From positions 664,252-728,251 of the forward strand of contig NZ_JBDZDT010000001.1 in NCBI RefSeq assembly GCF_040049275.1: 64,000 nucleotides of DNA, read 5' to 3'. The position numbers and the translations under genes are program-made. Below the pieces are notes generated by a model. That model was not told the origin of the DNA and ran no database searches. It worked only from the letters and a program-made list of their open reading frames with translations. Shown in pieces: positions 52,715 through 61,006 of the stretch (within the stretch, counting starts at the first letter, position 1; every line of letters begins with the position of its first letter). Origin of the DNA: Aquabacter sp040049275 (GTDB taxonomy: Bacteria; Pseudomonadota; Alphaproteobacteria; Rhizobiales; Xanthobacteraceae).

Positions 52715-52975
52715 GCGACAGGCTGCGCGCGGAACGGCCAAGGTCAGTTCGGGCGGTTTTGGTCTCTTCTGGCTGGACCGCATGTGTGGATAACGCGGAT
52801 GGTTCGGGCCATGTGCGGGACGCATGGGCAAGGTAAGCGGCGGGGAAGGCTTGCGCCCTCCGCCCGCATGTGGCAGGAACGGCGCGCTTGCGGTGGGTCC
52901 CCCCCCACCGCCTTCCGGTTCCGCCCGCGCCATGCGGGTGATTGCCGAACCTTCGGCGTCAGACCGGACCCGGTC

Positions 52976-53050
52976 GCTGCGGTAGCTCAGTGGTAGAGCA
53001 CTCCATTGGTAATGGAGAGGTCGAGAGTTCAATCCTCTCTCGCAGCACCA
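52976..53050 (+). tRNA. tRNA-Thr (anticodon GGT)
   Basis: A 75-nt cloverleaf with the CCA end encoded. Acceptor stem GCTGCGG pairs with TCGCAGC (one G-U pair). The anticodon stem CTCCA/TGGAG encloses loop TTGGTAA, anticodon GGT. The T-arm has GAGAG-TTCAATC-CTCTC. It serves as the probable integration site of the downstream island. Confidence 0.96.
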
Positions 53051-53131
53051 TCCCAAAAGCCCTGAAAACCCTAGATTCCTTGCCTCGCAAGGATTTGGCA
53101 ACGTGTCGGGTGGTACACCGAGGTGGTACAC

Positions 53132-54719
53132 ATGGCATTGGCGATGGCACGGCCCTGGAAGCACCCAAAGACCGGCGTTTTCTACCTTCGCGTGAAGGTT
53201 CCGCGCGACGTCGTGTCGGTGTTTGGCACCGAACTGGTCAAACAGAGCCTGCGCACCAAAGACGAAGCGGCCGCCAAATCGGAGCACACAGCCCGACTCG
53301 CCGAGCTCCACAAAAGGTGGGCGCAACTGCGCACGGGCGTACAGTCGCTAAGCCACCGCCAAGTCGAGGCACTTGCGGGCGAAGTGTACCAAGCCATCTT
53401 CGCGACCTACCCCGGGGACATGAGAAATTGGATTATCGGTGCCCACACTGGCATTCATTTGGTGGTACCTCGTAGAAAACGCCGTTAAGTCCGAACCACC
53501 ATATTGCCGCCCCAACCCACATGATGACCGGCCTGCGTGGGTGATTCTAGACACCGTGATTGGCCATCACATCTCCAGCATCCTGTCTAAGCATGGGCTG
53601 CTGATCGATGAACCGAGCAGGCGACGGCTGCTGATTGCCGGCGGAAAAGCCACCCTACAAGCATATCGGCAGGTTATGCGGGAATCGGATGGCGATTATC
53701 GTCCCGACCCAGACGCCAACCGCTTTCCGTCACTGAATTTGCCAAACTCTGGCGCTTCGCCCCTACCAAGTACGTCCGTAAGCAAAGTGTTTGAGCGTTA
53801 CGCCACTGAGAGCAAGCTGAAGCCCCGCACCGTGAAAAGGTGGCGGCCGATCATGGCCGCAATTGATGCCAAGGTCCCCGCGTTTTCGGAAATAACGCAA
53901 GCGTGGGTGATCGTATGGAAAGACGAGCTTATCGCCGCCAAACTTTCTCACCGAACAGTTCGAGATGTATACTTGGCGGCACTTAAATCTGTTTGCGCGT
54001 GGGGCGCGGTAAATGGATATATATTATCGAACCCAGTCCTTAATGTGAAACTTAAGGTTCCGAAAGCGAGAAAGAAACGCGAGAAGGGCTTTAGCAACAG
54101 CGAAGCCGTCCGTATCCTCATAGCGTCACATGCTGAACCACCGCGTAGACTGAGCCCTCACCGCCAAGCCGCGCGCCGCTGGATTCCGCTCCTTTGCGCC
54201 TACACGGGCGCGCGCGTCGGCGAAATCGCCCAGTTGCGACGCGAAGACCTCAAGGAAGAATCTGGGATAGCTTTGATGCATATCACGCCCGAGGCAGGAA
54301 CGGTAAAGACAGATCAGGCGCGTTGGATTGCACTGCATCCCGCAATTTTACGATCAGGTTTTCTCGATTGGGTCGCCAAGCGTCCGGACGGACATCTGTT
54401 TTACAATCTGCGCGCCCACCGCGGCTTGACCCCGCCCTCTGAACGCGTCGGCCAACATCTGTCCGATTGGGTCCGGGAAGACGTCGGCATTGACGACATG
54501 AGAATTGCGCCAAATCACGCGTGGCGCCATCGGTTTGCAACGCTCGCACGGCGTTACAAACTTCTCAGCGATGCGAGGCGCTATATGATGGGGCACGCAC
54601 CAGCATCCACAGACGAGGAATACGGAGATCACACCCCGCAGGAACTCTTCGACGAGATCTTAAAGATACCTGAGGTAGAAATAGGCAGCCTGGGTACGAG
54701 GAATTCGGGGTCAGACTGA
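53132..54719 (+). pseudogene. Tyrosine recombinase (integrase), frameshifted
   Basis: The N-terminal part (ATG at 53132, GAGG upstream) encodes the DUF6538 integrase N-terminal domain (ARPWKHPKTGVFYLRVKVPRDV). Its frame ends at 53488. A second frame from about 53439 to 54719 continues the protein, with a core-binding SAM-like domain and the catalytic domain. The recombinase residues are visible: Arg in CAYTGARVGEIAQLR, the HxxR box in NHAWRHRFATLAR, and His/Tyr in GHAPASTDEEY. A single-base shift near 53458-53465 would join them. As read, the enzyme is broken; a sequencing error cannot be excluded. Confidence 0.8.
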
Positions 54720-54930
54720 TAATTTGAATAAATTACCTTGCGATCTCTCGAAATTCTGGTTCAAGATCTGACATAAACGCCATCACATTGGGGAACCTTA
54801 TTGTCGCAAATTTAGAATTTAGCTTCGCGGGCGACCGAAGGCGTTAAATCGTCAGCCCCTAGCCTGATTTCAATCGACCTCTTCGATCCTATAGAGGCGC
54901 TGCATGCGCTCAGAAAGTACCTTAATCGTC

Positions 54931-55571
54931 TCAGTGGGACGCGATCGATTTGCCATACCGATCAAGGATCGCCGCGACTTCGCTCAGCATCGCCGATAGC
55001 AGACGTGTTTCGCTGATGGTGAAGCCGATGGGTTGCCGCTCGAAGAGCGCGAGGCACACCTCATTCGGATCGTGCCGAGAGAGAGATAGGCGATCCCGTC
55101 AGGTTGATCCGGATGATCCCAGAGCGCATCGGCCCATAGCCCGCACGGCGCATATGGCCCTGTCGATATCGCGTTGTCGGTTCCAAGAGCCTGGAGCCCT
55201 GGGCCATGCATGTTCACAACGCGCAGATCGCGATCGCAGGTGAGCCTTGTCGCCGACCTGGACGTAGTCTCGGACATCGCCACCATGTGCCGCTGCGGAT
55301 TGCGCAGGACCGTTTCCGCAAGTGCCCCGTCCAGCGCGACGCCCACGTACAACACTCCAAACCTACTGGTGGCGCTATCGAACCGATAAGTGGGCGGCAC
55401 GCCGGCGCCAGGACCGAAGAATACCGGATCGTGCTGCGTCCGGTGGACACGATGCAATGTTTTCTCCGGCAATGGGGATGGGAGTGGCTGCGCGTTGCGC
55501 AGGCGACGAGACTGATGCGAGGCATCATGACGACATGGAAGAGTAGAGCCCGAGATGGAACCTCCGCCCAC
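54931..55571 (-). pseudogene. RES-domain toxin gene, frameshifted at a TC repeat
   Basis: The RES fold is clear from LHRVHRTQHDPVFFGPG, PPTYRFD, FGVLYVGVALDGALAETVLRNP and PDGIAY. RES toxins degrade NAD+ in the cell. After GIAY the frame goes wrong at (TC)5, plus-strand GA repeat 55077-55086. Removing one TC unit restores SRHDPNEVCLALFERQ and a normal end at 54931, matching the family's SRHDP and ALFER ends. The start is taken as the GTG at 55571, and the RBS is unclear. No Xre antitoxin is adjacent on this strand. Confidence 0.75.
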
Positions 55572-55640
55572 TTCGATTAGTTCGTTTGTTGCGTTTATTG
55601 CGAATATCGGGTAGAAGCAGACGATATCGTAGACAGCCCC

Positions 55641-56108
55641 ATGACCATGCCAGCATATGCAGAGGGACTCGGTGGCCGCCTTCCTTCAGACAATGAGAAG
55701 GCAGCTGCAAATCAGTTGCGAACGATCCTGGCGGCCCATGCTGCCGGCGATGCGAAGCTGCGCGTCCTTGATGAAGCCACTAATCGGCCGGCCGAAATTA
55801 CGCTGACGCCAGCTCTATCGAATTTGCTCATGGAGCTGCTGCGGCATGTCGGCCGGGGCGATGCGGTGACGCTTGTGCCGGTTAGCAAAATGCTGACGAC
55901 GCAGCAGGCCGCCGATATCCTCAATGTCTCGCGCCCTTTCCTAATCGGGCTTTTGGAGCGTGGCGAAATTGCTCACACGACTGTAGGCCGGCATCGGCGG
56001 ATCAAGGCTGACGACTTGTTCGCTTTCAAGAAGAAGCGGGCGGCTAAGCGTAGCGACGCGCTTGCGGAGCTGGCCGAGCTGGCCGAGCTGGATGGGGACC
56101 ATCTCTGA
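55641..56108 (+). CDS. Excisionase-type HTH antitoxin of a PIN toxin
   Basis: A 155-residue protein (ATG at 55641; a second ATG two codons in). The central part has the excisionase/MerR-like motif MLTTQQAADILNVSRPFLIGLLERGEI followed by HTTVGRHRRIKADDLFAF. The C-terminus has the repeated heptad-like LAELAELAEL. It ends four bases before the PIN gene. This architecture is the usual antitoxin of HTH/PIN pairs, acting as a DNA-binding repressor and toxin neutraliser. Confidence 0.82.
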   Translation: MTMPAYAEGLGGRLPSDNEKAAANQLRTILAAHAAGDAKLRVLDEATNRPAEITLTPALSNLLMELLRHVGRGDAVTLVPVSKMLTTQQAADILNVSRPFLIGLLERGEIAHTTVGRHRRIKADDLFAFKKKRAAKRSDALAELAELAELDGDHL

Positions 56109-56111
56109 TCC

Positions 56112-56584
56112 ATGTTTGCAAACCGCTTCACCGCGTTCGTAGACGCTTGCACGCTCGCCGGAGCGCTGAAGCGAAACATGTTGCTCACGCTGGCGGAGGC
56201 GGAGTTTTTCCGTATCCGCTGGTCCGCGCCGGTGTTGGCGGAAACGCAACGAGCCATCGAGAAGATGCTTGCGGGTAAGGGTGTCGTTGATGCCGCGGAC
56301 CGAGCGGCGCGGGCGCGGCAGAGCATGGAAAATGCCTTCGAAGAAGCGCTGGTCAGCGATTTCAATAAGTTCTTGTGTGTGTGTGCGACGACCTCCCTGA
56401 CCCAAATGATGCTCACGTCGTTGCCGCCGCATTGAAGACGCAGGCCGCAATGATCGAGGGATCCCCCGATCTACATATTAGTGTCGATATTCTGCGCTGC
56501 TCTTCAGCTATCGTAACCATGAAAACTGGGCGATCCATTGGCGGCATGCTGCGCCAAGCCGAAGCGGCGGAGGGCGGCAATTGA
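56112..56584 (+). pseudogene. PIN-domain toxin gene, frameshifted at a TG repeat
   Basis: From the ATG at 56112 the frame encodes a PIN-like ribonuclease start (TAFVDACTLAGALKRNMLL, with the first catalytic Asp) up to SDFNKFL. It then fails at (TG)6, 56374-56385. Dropping one TG gives VCDDLPDPNDAHVVAAALKTQAAMI, the conserved PIN centre with its acidic residues. After that the tail to 56584 (EGSPDLHISVDIL onward) does not look like a normal PIN C-terminus, so a second disruption or recombination is likely. Confidence 0.75.
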
Positions 56585-56625
56585 TGCCCGCCTCCACTAT
56601 TGACTTAACATAGCCTGGAAGCTAT

Positions 56626-56991
56626 ATGGATTGGAACGTCAGACTGCACGATGCCTTTGAGGCGGAGTTTCAGACTTTCGCGAACGAGGTACAGATCGAA
56701 ATGCTCGCCCTCGCAAAGCTGCTGGCCGAATTCGGGCCGCAACTTGGTCGACCTTACGTCGATACGCTGAAGGGCTCGAAGCATGCCAACATGAAGGAGA
56801 TGCGCTTTTCAGCGGCCGATGGCGAGTGGCGAACCGCCTTTGCCTTCGACCCAGAGCGTAACGCAATCCTGCTTGTAGCGGGTGACAAGTCGGGCGGAAG
56901 TCAGAAGCGTTTTTACAAGCAGCTTATCGCAAAGGCGGACAAGCGGTTTTCCGACCATCTGGAAAACGTGAAATCCGTAAGGAAGGGATAG
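56626..56991 (+). CDS. higB: HigB/DUF891-type toxin
   Basis: A 121-residue protein from the ATG at 56626 (GGAAG six bases upstream). It matches the Gp49/DUF891 branch of RelE-fold toxins: FGPQLGRPYVDTLKGSKHANMKEMRF, AFAFDPERNAILLVAGDKSG, and RFYKQLIAKADKRFSDHL. These cleave ribosome-bound mRNA. The XRE antitoxin gene starts four bases later, the toxin-first HigBA order. The frame is intact. Confidence 0.88.
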   Translation: MDWNVRLHDAFEAEFQTFANEVQIEMLALAKLLAEFGPQLGRPYVDTLKGSKHANMKEMRFSAADGEWRTAFAFDPERNAILLVAGDKSGGSQKRFYKQLIAKADKRFSDHLENVKSVRKG

Positions 56992-56995
56992 CCTG

Positions 56996-57373
56996 ATGGG
57001 ACGCAGCATCACGGACGTTATCGCTTCGCTGCCCCGCGACCAGCAGGAGCAGGTCGAGGCCCGCTACCAGGAGCTTCGGCGGGAAGTCGAGGGTCTGCGC
57101 GAGCTGCGACAGATCGCGGGGAAAGCGCAGGAAGATGTCGCCGGTGCGTTGAACATCAAACAGCCTTCGGTCTCGAAGATCGAAAAGCAGGCCGATATGT
57201 ATCTATCGACATTGCGCAGCTACGTCGAGGCGATCGGCGGCAAGCTTGAACTCACTGTGAAGCTGCCCTCGCATCCGCCCCTCCAGCTTCACAGCCTGGG
57301 CGACGTGATTGCATCGAATACGCCCACGCGCGGCCCCGCCCGCGTGCGGAAAGCCGCTAGAGCCCGCTCTTGA
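56996..57373 (+). CDS. higA: HigA-type XRE antitoxin
   Basis: A 125-residue protein with GGAAGGGA before the ATG at 56996. The HTH reads ELRQIAGKAQEDVAGALNIKQPSVSKIEKQADMYLSTLRSYVEAIGG. A long charged helix precedes it and an Arg/Ala-rich tail follows. It should neutralise the HigB-type toxin and repress the pair. Its TGA overlaps the SDR start as TGATG. Confidence 0.87.
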   Translation: MGRSITDVIASLPRDQQEQVEARYQELRREVEGLRELRQIAGKAQEDVAGALNIKQPSVSKIEKQADMYLSTLRSYVEAIGGKLELTVKLPSHPPLQLHSLGDVIASNTPTRGPARVRKAARARS

Positions 57374-58332
57374 TGCTTCAGTTCGACGGCAATTGGCGGT
57401 TCGACAGCCCTGGCCGCCTCGCCATCGTCACCGGCGGCTATGCCGGTCTCGGCCTGGAAGCAGCCCGCACGCTCGCCTCTGCCGGCGCCCGCGTCATCGT
57501 GCCGGCCCGCGATGCGGAGCGCGCGCGCAATGCCGTCGCCGAAGTCGGCGGCGCGATCGAAGTCCAGGCAATGGACCTCACCGACCCCGCCTCCATCAAT
57601 GCCTTCGCGCACGGCATCGTTCAGTCGGGCCTCGCCCTGCATATGCTCGTCAACAGCGCTGGCATCATGGCACTGCCCGAGCTGGCACGGGATGGGCGCG
57701 GCAACGAGCTGCAATTCTCCACCAACCATCTCGGCCATTTCCAACTGACGGTGCGGCTGTGGCCGGCACTGAAGCGGGCGGGCGGAGCGCGGGTGGTCTC
57801 GGTCTCCTCCATGGGCCACCGCTTCTCCGACATCGTCTGGGACGACATCAATTACGTGCGCCGCGCCTATGATCCGTGGAACGCCTACGGCCAATCGAAG
57901 ACCGCCAATGTGCTGTTCGCGGTGGAGCTGGACCGGCGGGGACAAGATCTCGGCATTCGCGCTTTCTCGCTCCATCCCGGCGGCATCATCACCGGGCTCG
58001 CCAAGCACATCTCGCTCGCGCGGCTGAAGGAGATGGGCAATGTCGACGCGAACGGCGAACCCGTGATCGATCCCGAGCGGGACACGAAGTCGATCCCCCA
58101 GGGTGCCGCGACCCATATTTGGTGCGCGGTGAGCCCGCAGCTCGACGGCAAGGGCGGGGTGTTCTGCACTAATTCCGACATCGCGCCACTCCAGGAGGGC
58201 GAGATCGTCATGTCTCTGGAGGGACGCGACCGGCGCACCTCCAGGGTCGCGCCGTATGCGGTCGATACCGCCTCGGCCGAGCGACTGTGGGCCGTCAGCG
58301 AGGCGATGACAGAGGTGAGCCTGCCGGGCTGA
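57373..58332 (+). CDS. Short-chain dehydrogenase/reductase (retinol-dehydrogenase-like)
   Basis: A 319-residue SDR from the ATG at 57373, which overlaps the HigA stop by one base. It has the cofactor motif TGGYAGLG, NSAGIMA, catalytic Ser in VVSVSSMGHRFSD and YGQSK (Tyr/Lys). The GARVIVPARDAERARN segment favours NADP. Relatives usually start ~10-15 residues earlier (STADEV..DLSGK-type), so the N-terminus may have been remodelled when the island inserted. Substrate unknown. Confidence 0.88.
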   Translation: MLQFDGNWRFDSPGRLAIVTGGYAGLGLEAARTLASAGARVIVPARDAERARNAVAEVGGAIEVQAMDLTDPASINAFAHGIVQSGLALHMLVNSAGIMALPELARDGRGNELQFSTNHLGHFQLTVRLWPALKRAGGARVVSVSSMGHRFSDIVWDDINYVRRAYDPWNAYGQSKTANVLFAVELDRRGQDLGIRAFSLHPGGIITGLAKHISLARLKEMGNVDANGEPVIDPERDTKSIPQGAATHIWCAVSPQLDGKGGVFCTNSDIAPLQEGEIVMSLEGRDRRTSRVAPYAVDTASAERLWAVSEAMTEVSLPG

Positions 58333-58551
58333 CCCCTCCGGGGTGAGCGCGACGGCGGACGCATCGCCTCACCCCACCGCTGCGTCCTATGTGACCTGAA
58401 TCGCGCTCGCATTCGGTGAGGTAATGCAAGCCTCCGCCAAGAGCGCGTCCATGAGGATTTTCTCTCACTTCGCCAAGTCCGAGCTTCGGCTCATTGCGGC
58501 TGCGAAGCATCGTGCTGGCGACTTAGGAGGAACGCGAGCCCGAATGTGGGG

Positions 58552-59544
58552 TCACTTCGGTGTCAGATAGGCCGGCAGTTGCTGCGGCGTCATGTGGGTC
58601 GTGATTTCGAATCGCTTGAGCCAACGGTCAACGGCGTCTTGAAGATGGTCCTTCAAGGCGTCCGCAGCCTTCCCCGGCTTTCCGGCGAGCAGGAACTCGA
58701 TGATGGCGAGATGCTCCTTTAGCGCGGTTTCGATCAGCTCGATCGGGATGCCGAGGAAAGGATCGAACAGATAGCGCGTGGGGCCGAACAGCAGGTGGGT
58801 TCTGCGCAGCGCACGCAGGAGTTCGTCGTTCGGACAGTGACTGAGCATGTCGATATGCATGTCGCTTTCGGCACGGTCGAATTGGGCACTGTCTAGAGGC
58901 GTCGTTCGGCGGGCTGTGACGATGTGGTCCCGCATGCTTTCAAGCACCTCCCTCGGCACGAGCGGAGCCGCCTGCTTCAGCGCGGCCGGCTCCAGCAGGC
59001 AACGCATCTCGTAAAGATGGCGGATGCGGTCCGGGGTGACTTTCTCGGCGATCCAGTGGCCGGCGCTGTCCTTCAACACGAGCCCCACGCCGTGCATGCG
59101 CGCCAGAAGATCGCGCGTGACCGTGCGGCTGACGTTGAAGTGTTCTGCGAGGCGCATCTCGTTCACCCGCACCGAGCCGAACAGGGTGCGGACGAACAGC
59201 TCCTGCTCCACTTCCTTGTACATGCGCTCCCATTGCCGAGGCGCTGAGATGTCAACGGCACCAAGCGCCGCCAGCCCGGTTCCCTCGCCGTTGGAGGAGC
59301 CCGCGACCTTGTAGCCGCGGCCGGGCAGTTCCTCCACTAGGCTGTCTTCACACAGCCGGTTCAGCGCCTGGCGCGCCGGCGATCGGCTAATGCCGAAGGC
59401 CCGCACCACCTCCGCTTCCAACAGGCGCTCGCCGGCCTTGATCTGGCCGTCCGCAATCATCCCCTTCAGGAGGAGATAGATCCGCTCCTGCAGCGAAGCC
59501 GCTTCCGCACCTGAGGCTGGAATGGGGATCCTGGCGTCCTTCAT
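58552..59544 (-). CDS. GntR-family regulator with two winged-helix domains
   Basis: A 330-residue protein. Residues ~18-75 form a GntR winged helix (LQERIYLLLKGMIADGQIKAGERL, ISRSPARQALNRL). A second winged helix at ~105-160 reads YKEVEQELFVRTLFGSVRVNEMRLAEHFNVSRTVTRDLL. The remaining C-terminal helical part (RIRHLYEMRCLLEPAALKQAA, HIDMLSHCPNDELLRAL) is an FCD-type ligand-binding domain. Two DNA-binding domains in one GntR protein are unusual. It is divergent from the alpha-hydroxyacid oxidase operon, with a large operator candidate between. Confidence 0.88.
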   Translation of the reverse strand: MKDARIPIPASGAEAASLQERIYLLLKGMIADGQIKAGERLLEAEVVRAFGISRSPARQALNRLCEDSLVEELPGRGYKVAGSSNGEGTGLAALGAVDISAPRQWERMYKEVEQELFVRTLFGSVRVNEMRLAEHFNVSRTVTRDLLARMHGVGLVLKDSAGHWIAEKVTPDRIRHLYEMRCLLEPAALKQAAPLVPREVLESMRDHIVTARRTTPLDSAQFDRAESDMHIDMLSHCPNDELLRALRRTHLLFGPTRYLFDPFLGIPIELIETALKEHLAIIEFLLAGKPGKAADALKDHLQDAVDRWLKRFEITTHMTPQQLPAYLTPK

Positions 59545-59631
59545 GACCCGCTTTGCTCTTTTCCCGTCTGGTCCGGCCTAGCCGAGACGGCGGGCCGGAG
59601 GCAAGCCGATCGCATGCCTGGATACAGGCGC

Positions 59632-59660
59632 TTGACAGACGCAGACGGATGTCTTTTAAC
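59632..59660 (+). promoter_or_regulatory. Sigma70-type promoter of the hydroxyacid oxidase operon
   Basis: A perfect -35 TTGACA (59632-59637) and a -10 TTTAAC (59655-59660) are separated by 17 bp. Transcription would start near 59667, inside the adjacent palindrome, and give a leader of about 95 nt. Confidence 0.65.
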
Positions 59661-59662
59661 AG

Positions 59663-59692
59663 AAAACGTACTTTGGATGCAAAGTACGTTTT
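59663..59692. promoter_or_regulatory. 13+13 bp palindromic operator, probable GntR-family target
   Basis: AAAACGTACTTTG (59663-59675) and CAAAGTACGTTTT (59680-59692) are perfect reverse complements with a 4-bp spacer GATG. The element begins 2 bp after the -10 box and covers the predicted start site, a placement typical of repression. The divergent GntR-type gene at 58552-59544 is the natural binder. Confidence 0.75.
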
Positions 59693-59761
59693 AATGTAAG
59701 AGCCCTGCACGGTGGCGCCAAGGCGGCCCGAAGCGGGCCCGGAAACGATACGGACGGCACA

Positions 59762-60952
59762 GTGGCACCCAGGCGCGCCAGCATCACGAGCATCGAAGAC
59801 CTGCGCCGCCTCGCGGAACGCCGGGTGCCCCGCATGTTCTACGACTATGTGGATTGCGGCTCCTGGACCGAGGGCACCTACAGGGCCAATTCCGAGGACC
59901 TCGCAAAAATCCCGCTCAGGCAGCGCGTGGGTGTCGACATCTCGAAGCGCACTCTGGCCTCGCGCATGGTCGGGGAGGCGGTGACCATGCCGGTCGCCCT
60001 GGCGCCGACCGGGCTCGCCGGCATGCAGTGGGCGGACGGCGAAATCCTCGCCGCACGGGCGGCCGAGCGTTTCGGGGTGCCGTTCGCACTCTCCACGGTG
60101 AGCGTGTGCTCCATCGAGGACGTGGCGGCCCACACAACGCGGCCGTTCTGGTTCCAGCTCTACATGATGAAGGACCGTGCCTTCATGGAGCGGCTGATCG
60201 GCCGCGCGCGAGACGCCAACTGCTCCGCGCTGGTGCTGACCCTCGACCTCCAGGTGCAGGGCCAGCGCCACAAGGACATCAAGAACGGCCTCTCCACGCC
60301 GCCCAAGCCGACCCTGCGCAACCTCGTCAATCTCGCGACCAAGCCGCGCTGGTGCCTGGGCATGCTGGGCACGAGGCGCCACACATTCCGGAACATTGTC
60401 GGCCATGTGAGCGGCATCGAGGACGTCTCCTCGCTCGCCCATTGGGTGAGCGGCCAGTTCGACCAGAGCCTGAGCTGGGAAGATGTGCGCTGGGTCCGCA
60501 AGCTGTGGGACCGCAAGCTGATCCTGAAGGGCATCCTCGACCCGGAGGATGCCCGCATGGCGGCAAGCACCGGCGCCGATGCCATCGTGGTCTCCAACCA
60601 TGGCGGGCGGCAGCTGGACGGAGCGCCGTCCACCATCTCCATGCTGCCGGCCGTCGTGGAGGCGGTGGGGGATCGCACGGAGGTTCTGTTCGATGGCGGG
60701 GTGCGCTCCGGGCAGGACGTGCTCAAGGCCCTCGCCCATGGTGCGCAGGGCGTGCTGGTGGGGCGTGCCTTCCTCTACGGCCTCGGCGCCATGGGAGAAG
60801 AGGGCGTCACATACTGCCTCGAGCTGCTTCAGAAGGAGCTCGACCTGACGATGGCGCTCTGCGGCGTCACCGATATTGCGAATGCCGCGCATGCGCTGCT
60901 GGCACCTGCGCAAAATGTCCCGCCCGAGCGGCAGTTCGCCCGGCGCGCATAA
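59762..60952 (+). CDS. FMN-dependent alpha-hydroxy-acid oxidase/dehydrogenase
   Basis: A 396-residue protein from the GTG at 59762; the RBS is weak. It is a TIM-barrel flavoenzyme of the LldD/glycolate oxidase/mandelate dehydrogenase family. Landmarks are RVPRMFYDYVDCGS at the start, VALAPTGLAGMQWADGE, FWFQLYMMKD, ALVLTLDLQVQGQRHKDIKNG, the catalytic SNHGGRQLDGAPS (His and Arg) and GGVRSGQDVLKAL. It oxidises a 2-hydroxy acid to a 2-oxo acid. It is the first gene of the operon controlled from 59632-59692. Confidence 0.92.
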   Translation: MAPRRASITSIEDLRRLAERRVPRMFYDYVDCGSWTEGTYRANSEDLAKIPLRQRVGVDISKRTLASRMVGEAVTMPVALAPTGLAGMQWADGEILAARAAERFGVPFALSTVSVCSIEDVAAHTTRPFWFQLYMMKDRAFMERLIGRARDANCSALVLTLDLQVQGQRHKDIKNGLSTPPKPTLRNLVNLATKPRWCLGMLGTRRHTFRNIVGHVSGIEDVSSLAHWVSGQFDQSLSWEDVRWVRKLWDRKLILKGILDPEDARMAASTGADAIVVSNHGGRQLDGAPSTISMLPAVVEAVGDRTEVLFDGGVRSGQDVLKALAHGAQGVLVGRAFLYGLGAMGEEGVTYCLELLQKELDLTMALCGVTDIANAAHALLAPAQNVPPERQFARRA

Positions 60953-61006
60953 TCTTCAGGATGCGGCCTGCGCAGCGGCGGCCCTTCGAAACACGGAGAG
61001 ACTGAG

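Larger units (their letters stand above)
53051..57372. mobile_element. Degraded integrative island at tRNA-Thr
   Basis: A tRNA gene is directly followed by an integrase gene on the same strand. The region to 57372 is visibly lower in GC than either flank and holds only recombinase and toxin-antitoxin genes. I found no second copy of the tRNA 3' end in the window, so the right boundary at the SDR start is inferred from composition and gene content. Confidence 0.55.

Noticed and set aside
56600..56628. TTGACT-17-TATATG promoter before the HigB-type gene
   Set aside because: The -10 box would overlap the ATG at 56626, putting the start site inside the coding region, while that ATG has a good RBS and the family's usual N-terminus. 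Probably chance.
53041..57373. A second attachment site (repeat of the tRNA-Thr 3' end)
   Set aside because: No copy of TCTCTCGCAGCACCA-like sequence was found by eye downstream, so no attR is reported.
58332..58344. ACCCC-TCC-GGGGT hairpin after the SDR gene
   Set aside because: Only a 5-bp stem with no T tract; too weak to call a terminator.
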